From JASFTV01 sp050050615 (GTDB lineage Bacteria; Desulfobacterota; DSM-4660; Desulfatiglandales; HGW-15): a stretch of 5,315 nt of DNA. The stretch is from the NCBI GenBank assembly GCA_050050615.1, contig JASFTV010000263.1:1-5315 (forward strand). The letters run 5' to 3'. Below, piece after piece: positions 1-5,315 of this stretch (its first letter is position 1; each line of letters opens with the position of its first letter). Below the pieces are notes generated by a model. That model was not told where the DNA came from. It worked only from the letters and a program-made list of their open reading frames with translations, and searched no databases. The position numbers were made by a program, and so were the translations under genes.

Positions 1-28
1 TTCATAGCACCGAATTGACAATCGAGCC

Positions 29-973
29 ATGAAAAAGAGTGTCATCAAAGCCCCATCTAGCATTGACTTCGATCTGCGCCACCTGGAAGTTTTTCAAAAG
101 GTGGTCGACCTGGGCAGTTTTTCAAAAGCTGCGGAGGCCGTGTTTCTCGCCCAGGCCTCTGTCAGCGAAAGAATAGCCAATCTAGAAAGCATGGTGGGAA
201 CCAAACTGCTCGATCGTCTGGGTAGGCGCGTCGTCCCGACCAAGGCTGGTGAACTCCTTTACAAACATGCTCTTTTGCTCCTTGAGATGAAAAGGACCGC
301 TTTTCTTGAAATGCAGGACTTTCTTGGCATGAAACGGGGGGAAATCCGTATTGGCGCAAGCACGATCCCCGGAGAATATATTATTCCCAAGGTCATTGGA
401 CTCTTTCGCGAACAATATCCTTTGGTCACCATGACGCTGACCGTTGCCGACACGGAGGAAATCGAAACCTGCATTCTACAGGGTGATTTTGAGCTGGGCG
501 TCGTTGGCTCCAAGAGCAGCCACAGGAGTCTCGTAAGCCATGAACTGTGGAAAGACGAACTTGTTCTGGCCATCCCCGCTAAGCACCGATGGGCCAGTAA
601 GCGGTACGTGTCGCTCGAGGAGCTTTCCGGAGAGCCTTTTATTCTGAGAGAAAGAGGTTCTGGGACACTTAGGATCATGGAGGACTATCTTCAATCAAAA
701 GGGATTGATTCCTTTCGTGTGGTGGCCCGACTAGGTAGCTCAACAGCGGTCAAAGAAGGGATCAAGGCGGGTTTTGGCGTATCCATACTTTCATCACGGG
801 CCCTGGATACGGAACTGAAAACCGGGATTCTCAAAGCACTCAAAGTGAAAGGCCTTCCCATGTGGCGCAGTTTCTATCTAATCAGAGACAAGAGGCGGAT
901 CGCTTCTCCGCTATGTGAGGCGCTTCTTGACTTTCTTCTCGCAACGTCGAAACAAGAGAAAAAAGGCAAATGA
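29..973 (+). CDS. LysR-family transcriptional regulator, selenium-cluster associated
   Basis: This encodes a 314-residue LysR-type regulator, the usual length for the family. Residues about 15-75 are the winged helix-turn-helix: it opens with DLRHLEVFQKVVDLGSFSKA, then AQASVSERIANLE forms the recognition region and RRVVPTKAGELLY the wing. A linker helix follows (about 80-105). Residues about 105-305 form the periplasmic-binding-like effector domain, opening with GEIRIGASTIPGEYIIP as in CysB/CysR-like and selenium-associated members. No membrane segment is seen, so it should be a cytoplasmic DNA-binding protein. The ATG start leaves about 13 extra residues before the typical LysR start; no in-frame ATG, GTG or TTG lies closer to the domain, and the Shine-Dalgarno sequence is poor. 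Position directly upstream of selD and yedF suggests that it senses a selenium or sulfur metabolite and controls them. The family is certain; the effector and target are inferred. The promoter lies outside or at the very edge of the window. Confidence 0.93.
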   Translation: MKKSVIKAPSSIDFDLRHLEVFQKVVDLGSFSKAAEAVFLAQASVSERIANLESMVGTKLLDRLGRRVVPTKAGELLYKHALLLLEMKRTAFLEMQDFLGMKRGEIRIGASTIPGEYIIPKVIGLFREQYPLVTMTLTVADTEEIETCILQGDFELGVVGSKSSHRSLVSHELWKDELVLAIPAKHRWASKRYVSLEELSGEPFILRERGSGTLRIMEDYLQSKGIDSFRVVARLGSSTAVKEGIKAGFGVSILSSRALDTELKTGILKALKVKGLPMWRSFYLIRDKRRIASPLCEALLDFLLATSKQEKKGK

Positions 974-983
974 TGGATTTGCC
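965..983 (-). terminator. hairpin with U-tract on the minus strand, over the LysR stop codon
   Basis: GGCAAAT (965-971) pairs perfectly with ATTTGCC (977-983) around a 5-nt loop. The six A residues at 959-964 give TTTTTT directly after the stem when read on the minus strand, the layout of a Rho-independent terminator for leftward transcription. On the + strand there is no U-tract, so it is not a good terminator for the regulator gene. The A-run also encodes the lysine-rich C-terminus (KQEKKGK), so the arrangement could be chance. Confidence 0.3.
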
Positions 984-1098
984 CCCTTGCCCCGAGCCCC
1001 CACGCTATCTGTTTCCACACTCCAACCATAGCAGATAAGCCCCTTAGGTGAGATAGGGATTTCCTTGGATAGGGTGTTTTGTAATCGGAATTTCCTGT

Positions 1099-1127
1099 TT
1101 GCCAAATTGGTCATAGCAATTTATTCT
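1099..1127 (+). promoter_or_regulatory. sigma70-like promoter for selD (yedF possibly co-transcribed)
   Basis: TTGCCA (1099-1104, five of six matches to the -35 consensus) is separated by exactly 17 nt from TATTCT (1122-1127, four of six matches to the -10 consensus). Transcription would start near 1134, leaving a leader of about 40 nt before the selD ATG. The 202-nt gap after the regulator gene is large enough for a separate promoter. This is a consensus match only; promoter-like pairs also occur by chance. Confidence 0.4.
1104..1122. promoter_or_regulatory. candidate LysR operator (T-N11-A dyad)
   Basis: AAATTG (1104-1109) and CAATTT (1117-1122) form a perfect inverted repeat around 7 nt. 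The inner ATTG-N7-CAAT has T1107 and A1119 separated by 11 nt, the T-N11-A pattern typical of LysR-type binding sites. It occupies the spacer of the predicted selD promoter, where a bound protein would be expected to interfere with RNA polymerase; activator sites of this family usually lie nearer -65. The link to the adjacent LysR gene is inferred. Confidence 0.35.
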
Positions 1128-1175
1128 GAATGAATGGTGTCCTGATTTTAGGTTATTCGTTTAGGGAGACATAGG

Positions 1176-2225
1176 ATGACTGATCAGAAAGGGCCACGGC
1201 TTACGCAGACGGTTAAGGGTTCAGGGTGAGCCTCTAAACTGCCTCCAGGGGACCTGGATCGGGCGCTCTGTGGTCTTGAATTCCCAACGGATCCGAATCT
1301 CATCGTAGGGCTGGATCGGGCGGATGATGCCGGCGTTTACAGGATCTCTAACGAACTCGCGATTATCCAGACCGTGGATTTTTTCACTCCCATTGTGGAC
1401 GACCCTTACTGGTTTGGTCAGATCGCCGCAGCCAACGCCCTGAGCGACATCTATGCCATGGGCGGCATTCCCAAGACGGCCATGAACCTGATCGCCTTCC
1501 CGGTGAAAGAGATGGATATGTCCATCCTCCGGCAAATCATACAGGGTGGGCTGGACAAGATGAACGAGGCTGATGTTGTGTTGGTTGGTGGGCACAGCGT
1601 CGAGGACAGCGAACTCAAGTACGGCCTGTCTGTGACCGGCTTCATCCACCCGGATCGTGTCCTCACGAAAAAGAATTTCAAAGTCGGAGACCGTCTCATC
1701 CTCACCAAACCGCTTGGTACAGGTATTCTCAATACCGCCATCAAGGGAGGGCTGGCATCTCCCAAAATCATCGATACGGTAACCCGTGTCATGGCCACTC
1801 TCAATAGAGATGCGGCCGGGATCATGGCGAAGTTCCCTGTACATGCCTGCACGGACATTACAGGCTTCGGATTTCTGGGACACCTCGCGGAGATGGTAGA
1901 AGATTCAGGATTAGGATTTGAAATCAAAGTGCAAGGAGTGCCCATCCTTTCTGAGGTCCTGGATTTTGCCCGAATGGGGCTTTTGCCAGCAGGCGCTTAC
2001 AAGAACCGTGAGTTTCGCCAGAGCTTTATGGATTTTGCCCCTTCCATAGACCCACTTTTACAGGATGTTCTCTTTGATCCCCAGACATCCGGCGGACTGC
2101 TGATCTGCGTGGACAGGACCAGCGCCAATGATCTGCTGGCCGCATTGAAGGCGAAAGGCATTGAAGACGCGTCCATCGTGGGCGAGGTGATCGCCGAACC
2201 AAAAGAAAGAATCATCCTAAGATAA
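1176..2225 (+). CDS. selD: selenide, water dikinase (selenophosphate synthetase), selenocysteine-containing
   Basis: SelD converts selenide and ATP to selenophosphate, AMP and phosphate in the cytoplasm, giving the selenium donor for selenocysteine and selenouridine. The 349-residue frame starts at ATG 1176 with GGGAG (1164-1168) as ribosome binding site, and the TGA at 1227-1229 must be read as selenocysteine 18. The motif is GSG-U-ASK, matching GAG-C-GCK of E. coli: U18 replaces catalytic Cys17 and K21 matches essential Lys20. The second Cys of that motif is Ser here. Further family motifs are the RADDAGVY metal/ATP segment (D51), VDFFTPIVDDP, ANALSDIYAMGG (N87, D91), GGHSVED, TDITGFGFLGH (D227) and DPQTSGGLL. 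The length matches E. coli SelD (347). Reading TGA as stop leaves only a 283-residue fragment from GTG 1374 that lacks the active site. yedF follows after 103 nt. Identity is essentially certain; the Sec reading is strongly supported by alignment and by the hairpin downstream. Confidence 0.96.
1227..1264 (+). promoter_or_regulatory. selenocysteine UGA codon and bacterial SECIS hairpin in selD
   Basis: The TGA at 1227-1229 is followed by a hairpin in which TCCAGG (1244-1249) pairs perfectly with CCTGGA (1253-1258) around a GGA loop. A lower stem GCC (1241-1243) with GGC (1262-1264) is possible across a 3-nt bulge. Twenty nucleotides separate the UGA from the loop, and the loop begins with G. 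Both fit the general bacterial SECIS model, in which SelB with Sec-tRNA binds a small apical loop carrying an early G about 16-37 nt after the UGA. The structure was folded by eye; no energy was computed. Confidence 0.8.
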
Positions 2226-2328
2226 GAATCACCAGAGACACAAACAGCACAGAGAAAGACCGTAACCGTTTAGCCCTATGAGCTATGCGCCTCAGTGGTG
2301 AAATACTAGAAAGGAAAGGAACAAGAAA

Positions 2329-2931
2329 ATGGAGAAAGAACTGGATTGCCGTGGGCTGGCCTGCCCTGCCCCGGTCCTACAGACAAAGCAGGCCTTGGAA
2401 CAGGAGCAGCCAAACTTCGTCAGGGTGACCGTGGATAATGAGGCGGCAAAGGAGAATGTCTCCCGCTTTCTACAATCCCAAAATTTCGAAACTTCCGTGG
2501 AAACAGAAAGCGGGAATTTTCACGTCATTGGCAAACGGGATCGAGAAACCGTATCCTGTGAAATATTCGCGACTGAACAGCCGGAGCCCGAAAAAAAGAA
2601 GATCATGGTGATGATTGCCACAGATCACATGGGCCATGGAGATGACGAACTGGGTCAGAAACTGATGATCAATTTCATAAAGACGCTAAAAGAGATGGGG
2701 GACGAACTGTGGCGCCTGGTCTTTGTGAACAACGGGGTTAAGCTAACTATCGCGGGCTCAGAGCTTTTACAGGTTCTTCAGAATTACGAAAGAGAGGGGC
2801 TGACCATTTTGGTCTGCGGGACCTGTCTCAACCATTTCAACCTGCTGGATAAGAAAGAGGTAGGCGAAACGACCAACATGCTGGACATCGTGACGGCCAT
2901 GCAACTCGCCGACAAGGTGATCAACATCTGA
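2329..2931 (+). CDS. yedF: sulfurtransferase-like selenium metabolism protein YedF
   Basis: This 200-residue protein has two parts. Residues about 3-70 are a TusA/SirA-like domain opening with LDCRGLACPAPV, whose Cys12 sits in the CPxP motif that carries persulfide in TusA proteins. Residues about 90-200 are a DsrE-like domain (KKIMVMIATDHMGHGDDELG, then a CGTCLNHF motif with Cys163 and Cys166). This order, length and CGTC motif are those of the YedF family, which co-occurs with selD and is thought to handle reactive sulfur or selenium in selenium metabolism; its exact reaction is not settled. There is no signal peptide or membrane segment, so it should be cytoplasmic. The start is supported by AGGA at 2317-2320, eight nt before the ATG. 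It lies 103 nt after selD on the same strand, with no terminator seen between them, so co-transcription is plausible. Cys7 is an additional cysteine before the motif. Confidence 0.93.
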   Translation: MEKELDCRGLACPAPVLQTKQALEQEQPNFVRVTVDNEAAKENVSRFLQSQNFETSVETESGNFHVIGKRDRETVSCEIFATEQPEPEKKKIMVMIATDHMGHGDDELGQKLMINFIKTLKEMGDELWRLVFVNNGVKLTIAGSELLQVLQNYEREGLTILVCGTCLNHFNLLDKKEVGETTNMLDIVTAMQLADKVINI

Positions 2932-3304
2932 AAATTTCTAAATTCCTTTTTTTCAGTCCGCTAAGCGAAAAGCAACCTACCGGTTGTCCTCCTCCAGGAT
3001 GTGTTCCAGGACCCCGGGGGTCGTGCGGTTCCGTGTTGAGGCAGGGCAGGACCAAAGCCATGCGAACCTACCAGGCATGGGTCTCCAGCCTGCCCTTGAT
3101 GTGGCAAAAATAATCGATGACGCCGAGGTGATCGGTGCCAAGGCCAGCGGAGGCCGCGAAGGCCAGGTTCAACGGATTATTCATACGCCTTTCGGGTGTG
3201 TCCGTCCAGTCATAGGATTTTCCCGTGAATCGATTGGATTTATGGGCACGAAGGGGGCACCAGTACGTCTCAAGGCCTTTTTGCCATTTATACACCCGAA
3301 AAAA

Positions 3305-3348
3305 TCCCTATATTCGCGGAAATAAGGGACTCATTTTTGTCTTTTTTT
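3305..3348. terminator. bidirectional Rho-independent terminator-like hairpin
   Basis: TCCCT (3305-3309) pairs with AGGGA (3325-3329), and TATT (3311-3314) with AATA (3321-3324), with one bulged A and a 6-nt loop. On the + strand it is followed by two T-runs (3334-3338 and 3342-3348). On the minus strand the A-run at 3299-3304 gives TTTTTT right after the stem. It could end read-through from yedF, about 375 nt upstream, before the peptidase gene. A REP-like palindrome left by a mobile element is an alternative. Confidence 0.5.
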
Positions 3349-3538
3349 CGTATCTCCGATTCCTATTGAAGCTCCTCTCTCGACGCCCACTTGCTTAGCT
3401 TCGCAAATACGATCTCCCGTGAGTGTGACCCGTACAATCGCTCACTCCAGTCGGCGCCTCTCAGACCCTAGCCCCAAACCCAAGGGGGTGAATCACCAAG
3501 GGCGGAACTTAGCCCTAAGCATATGAATACATGATCGA

Positions 3539-3548
3539 ATTCATGAAT
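3539..3548. promoter_or_regulatory. palindrome ATTCATGAAT upstream of the peptidase gene
   Basis: ATTCATGAAT is a perfect 10-bp palindrome. It is flanked by TCGA and CGA, so the stem can extend to 8 bp with one bulged base. ATGAAT also occurs at 3523-3528, facing the ATTCAT half at 3539-3544 across 10 nt. The site ends two bases before the AGGG ribosome binding site (3551-3554). It could be an operator or a small RNA hairpin near the start of translation; no regulator can be named. Confidence 0.3.
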
Positions 3549-3565
3549 CGAGGGACCAAAAAATC

Positions 3566-5143
3566 ATGGTGGGGCACAAAAAAGTTTTCCTAAGAAAGAC
3601 GGTGGGGTTCTTGTTTTTTGTGATGCTTCACCTTGCAGGCGGTGTCCATGAAAGCGCGGCAATACAGACAACCTTGGAGCGGAGCGCGTACACGAGGCCA
3701 AGCAGCTCTTCCGGTATTTCAGCCTTTCTTTCTATGCTTTCCGACAGGCATCCGTCCGCGGAAAAGGTGACCATTGCCGTCTCCGCTCTTGGAAACCCTG
3801 TAGAGGCGCTTCTGGTTTCCTCTGACAGGGATTGGATCAGAGGGGGCAAAGGAGGCGAGGACAAGTTGACCGTTATGCTTGTTGGATCCCAACACGGGAA
3901 GGAAACCTCAGGGGCGGAAGCACTCCTCCTTGTAGCGAGGGACATACTGGAGGGGAACAGGCTCTCGCACATCGAAGACATGCATTTTCTCTTCATTCCC
4001 AACGCCAATCCTGACGGAAGAAACCTGAAACGCCGGCGCAACGGCAACGGCGTCAACCTCAACAGGAACTACACGATCCTCTCCGAGCCGGAATCCAGGG
4101 GGATCCTCAATGCGCTACACCGATGGAAACCGCATGTTGTCCTGGATGTTCATGAATCGGCGGCACTCAAGAAAAAATCTTTGGGCGCACAGGGCTATCT
4201 TACGGAGTTTGAGGCGCAGTTCGAAGCAGCCAACAATCCGAACGTGAATCGAGACATTCGCCATTACAGCTTCATGGAACTCCTCCCGGAAATCCTCCGA
4301 CAGGTGAATGCCCGCGGACTTGCCGCCCAAAGGTATATCAAAGAAATCGGGAGCATCCATGAGCCTGTCGCCCATGGCAGCCTTTCATTGGAACTTCTGC
4401 GAAATAGGGCCGGAATAATGGGTGCTTTCTCTTTTCTTCTAGAAAACAGATTCGATCCATCCACCGGCACCTATCCCACACCCCGAAACATCCGTGCCCG
4501 GGTGTCCAAGCAATATCTCTCCATCAAAACCTTTCTTGAATGCTCCGGAGCCCGACGCTACGAGATTATGACCTTGTCCCGGAACGCTCGGTGGGGATGG
4601 AAAAACCCTAAAGACAATGAGCCCCTGTACCTGTCTTTCGGGTATTTTGCCGATCCAAATGCTCTGGAGATTAAGCTGCCCCTTCGAAGGATCGATAGCG
4701 GAAGGCCCACAAGACGCACATTCCGGTATCTGGGCGCTGTTGAATCCGGCACTCCTCTGGCCTTATCACACTCTTATGTCATCAACGGCCATCAGAGGCT
4801 GATGCAAGATATCCTTACCCGCCACCACATAAGATACAGAAGACTGGAACGGATCACTGAGGCTGTTGTTCCCAGGAGACGGGTCAATGATCGGGGATCT
4901 GCAATGGGAAGACTTGGGAAAGGGAGGTTGGAGTACTCTTTTCAGGAACGTACCACCGATTACCTCTGTCGACCCGGCGATCTGCTCGTAGACCTCAATC
5001 AGCCCGCACAACGGCTTATCCCCCTTTTGCTGGAGTTTCGCTCGGACGACAACATTTTCAGCAATGATGATTACATTTACCTCGTCGAAAATCAAAAGGA
5101 CTTTCTTGTGCTGCCCATAAGGCGGCTGACACAGAATGAATAA
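3566..5143 (+). CDS. exported M14-family zinc carboxypeptidase
   Basis: This 525-residue protein is a metallocarboxypeptidase expected to act outside the cytoplasm. A signal peptide is visible: basic HKKVFLRK, then a hydrophobic core (about 12-27), with likely cleavage after ESAA (residue 32). The M14 active site is complete: H110 and E113 in QHGKE plus H196 in DVHES as zinc ligands, NPDGR (149-152), substrate-binding R167 in GVNLNRNY, and the probable general-base E276 in SLSLEL. The catalytic domain spans about 60-300. The remaining 225 residues include YLSFGYFADPNALEIKLPLR and PGDLLVDLNQPAQRLIPLLL, which resemble the C-terminal extension of large bacterial M14 proteins. Substrate is unknown; peptides or peptidoglycan stem peptides are possible. 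The start follows AGGG (3551-3554) by 11 nt. It is separated from the selenium genes by 634 nt and a terminator-like hairpin, so it is probably an independent unit. Confidence 0.9.
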   Translation: MVGHKKVFLRKTVGFLFFVMLHLAGGVHESAAIQTTLERSAYTRPSSSSGISAFLSMLSDRHPSAEKVTIAVSALGNPVEALLVSSDRDWIRGGKGGEDKLTVMLVGSQHGKETSGAEALLLVARDILEGNRLSHIEDMHFLFIPNANPDGRNLKRRRNGNGVNLNRNYTILSEPESRGILNALHRWKPHVVLDVHESAALKKKSLGAQGYLTEFEAQFEAANNPNVNRDIRHYSFMELLPEILRQVNARGLAAQRYIKEIGSIHEPVAHGSLSLELLRNRAGIMGAFSFLLENRFDPSTGTYPTPRNIRARVSKQYLSIKTFLECSGARRYEIMTLSRNARWGWKNPKDNEPLYLSFGYFADPNALEIKLPLRRIDSGRPTRRTFRYLGAVESGTPLALSHSYVINGHQRLMQDILTRHHIRYRRLERITEAVVPRRRVNDRGSAMGRLGKGRLEYSFQERTTDYLCRPGDLLVDLNQPAQRLIPLLLEFRSDDNIFSNDDYIYLVENQKDFLVLPIRRLTQNE

Positions 5144-5147
5144 CCGA

Positions 5148-5315
5148 TTATGATCTTTCACTACTGTCCAAAATAAATCGAAAACAGGCTTCTAAACGAG
5201 CTAAGTGCCTGTATTTATGAGATGCCCTACGGTGCCCAAAATTCAGGTTCCCATGAGCACCGAGTCGCGAGCCATGGGGGTCTCTTTTCAAAAACGAAAA
5301 GTCGCTGCCCGGTGA
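5148..5315 (-). other. minus-strand frame open to the window edge, unidentified
   Basis: Reading leftward from the last base, one frame stays open for 55 codons to a TAA at 5150-5148 (for example GAHGNLNFGHRRASHKYRHL near its middle). It has no recognised domain and its start, if any, lies beyond the window. It runs through the inverted repeat at 5181-5216. It could be the C-terminal end of a gene or transposase entering from the right, or simply a chance open frame. Nothing else gene-like is seen after 5143. Confidence 0.15.
5181..5216. repeat. inverted repeat downstream of the peptidase gene, possible terminator
   Basis: ACAGGC (5184-5189) and GCCTGT (5207-5212) form a perfect 6-bp stem around 17 nt. 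AAA (5181-5183) and TTT (5214-5216) add three pairs if one A is bulged. It lies about 40 nt after the peptidase stop codon. The long loop and lack of a strong U-tract make it a weak terminator at best; it could also belong to the end of a mobile element. Confidence 0.35.

Larger units (their letters stand above)
2932..3565. other. 634-nt gene-poor interval with possible gene remnant
   Basis: No gene here can be called with confidence. A minus-strand frame (3295 to 3068, 75 codons from GTG, or 38 codons from ATG at 3184) has protein-like composition and codon use, for example NPLNLAFAASAGLGTDHL, but no good ribosome binding site and no family I recognise. It ends in TAG, after which the same frame stays open for over 40 codons. 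The opposite + frame (2984-3325, TTG start) looks like its shadow. Small structures present are CAACC-TACC-GGTTG (2973-2986), a direct repeat AACCTACC (2974-2981 and 3065-3072), the terminator-like hairpin at 3305-3329, GGTGAATCACC (3488-3498), and the palindrome before the peptidase gene. A decayed gene or old insertion is a reasonable but unproven reading. Confidence 0.4.

Noticed and set aside
15..20. TTGACA, a perfect -35 consensus, just before the LysR start codon
   Set aside because: The matching -10 would fall inside the coding sequence, so it cannot drive the full gene as annotated. Too little upstream sequence is present to judge the real promoter.
1052..1074. GATAGGG repeated twice in the LysR-selD gap, and a bulged stem GCTATCTG/CAGATAAGC (1004-1040)
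   Set aside because: The repeats are too short to be meaningful, and the stem has a 20-nt loop and no U-tract, so neither a terminator nor a riboswitch can be supported.
1227..1229. TGA as a true stop, making selD a pseudogene or a gene starting at GTG 1374
   Set aside because: The TGA sits exactly at the known Cys/Sec site, the flanking residues match SelD on both sides, and a SECIS-like hairpin follows. A random nonsense mutation is unlikely to meet all three.
1451..1945. Long minus-strand frames opposite selD and other genes
   Set aside because: They are shadows of the strongly supported + strand genes, with no family resemblance of their own.
2929..3070. Readthrough of the TAG at 3070-3068 on the minus strand as pyrrolysine
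   Set aside because: The frame is open for over 40 more codons, but the extension is rich in Pro and Gly, has no methylamine methyltransferase features and is not recognisable.
2984..3325. + strand 113-residue frame starting at TTG
   Set aside because: It has no ribosome binding site at the TTG and no recognised family, its stop lies inside the terminator-like hairpin, and it overlaps a minus-strand frame that looks more protein-like.
5253..5315. Short + strand ORF of 20 residues ending exactly at the window edge
   Set aside because: It has no clear ribosome binding site or recognisable sequence, and at this length it is expected by chance.

Overview
The window carries a short selenium-metabolism cluster followed by a gene-poor stretch and an unrelated secreted peptidase gene. 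In order on the + strand it holds a LysR-family regulator (29-973), selD for selenide, water dikinase (1176-2225), yedF for a TusA/DsrE-type selenium-metabolism protein (2329-2931), about 630 bases without a convincing gene, and an exported M14-type zinc carboxypeptidase (3566-5143). No tRNA, rRNA or CRISPR array was seen.

The most important reading is that selD is a selenoprotein gene. From the ATG at 1176 the frame runs through an in-frame TGA at 1227-1229, which falls exactly on the SelD active-site Cys/Sec position. A hairpin with a GGA loop starts 14 nt downstream in the place expected for a bacterial SECIS element. Past the TGA the frame is open to 2225 and gives a 349-residue protein whose N87, D91 and D227 fall at the same numbers as in E. 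coli SelD. A caller that treats TGA as stop would begin the gene at the internal GTG at 1374 and lose the catalytic N-terminus.

The three selenium genes probably work together. SelD makes selenophosphate from selenide and ATP. YedF, with a CPxP TusA-like domain and a CGTC-bearing DsrE-like domain, is thought to handle reactive sulfur or selenium upstream of SelD or beside it. The LysR protein is a likely regulator of the cluster. A sigma70-like promoter and a T-N11-A dyad lie between the regulator and selD.

The organism must have a Sec-decoding system (selA, selB, selC), which lies outside the window. The moderate GC content, the LysR-selD-yedF arrangement and the Sec-containing SelD fit an anaerobic Desulfobacterota (deltaproteobacterial sulfate reducer or relative). 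This is inference from gene content, not a taxonomic assignment.

Region 2932-3565 contains a good bidirectional terminator-like hairpin (3305-3329), a weak minus-strand ORF that may be a gene remnant, and an operator-like palindrome just upstream of the peptidase. The last 172 bases contain an inverted repeat and a minus-strand frame open to the window edge, possibly the margin of another gene or mobile element.
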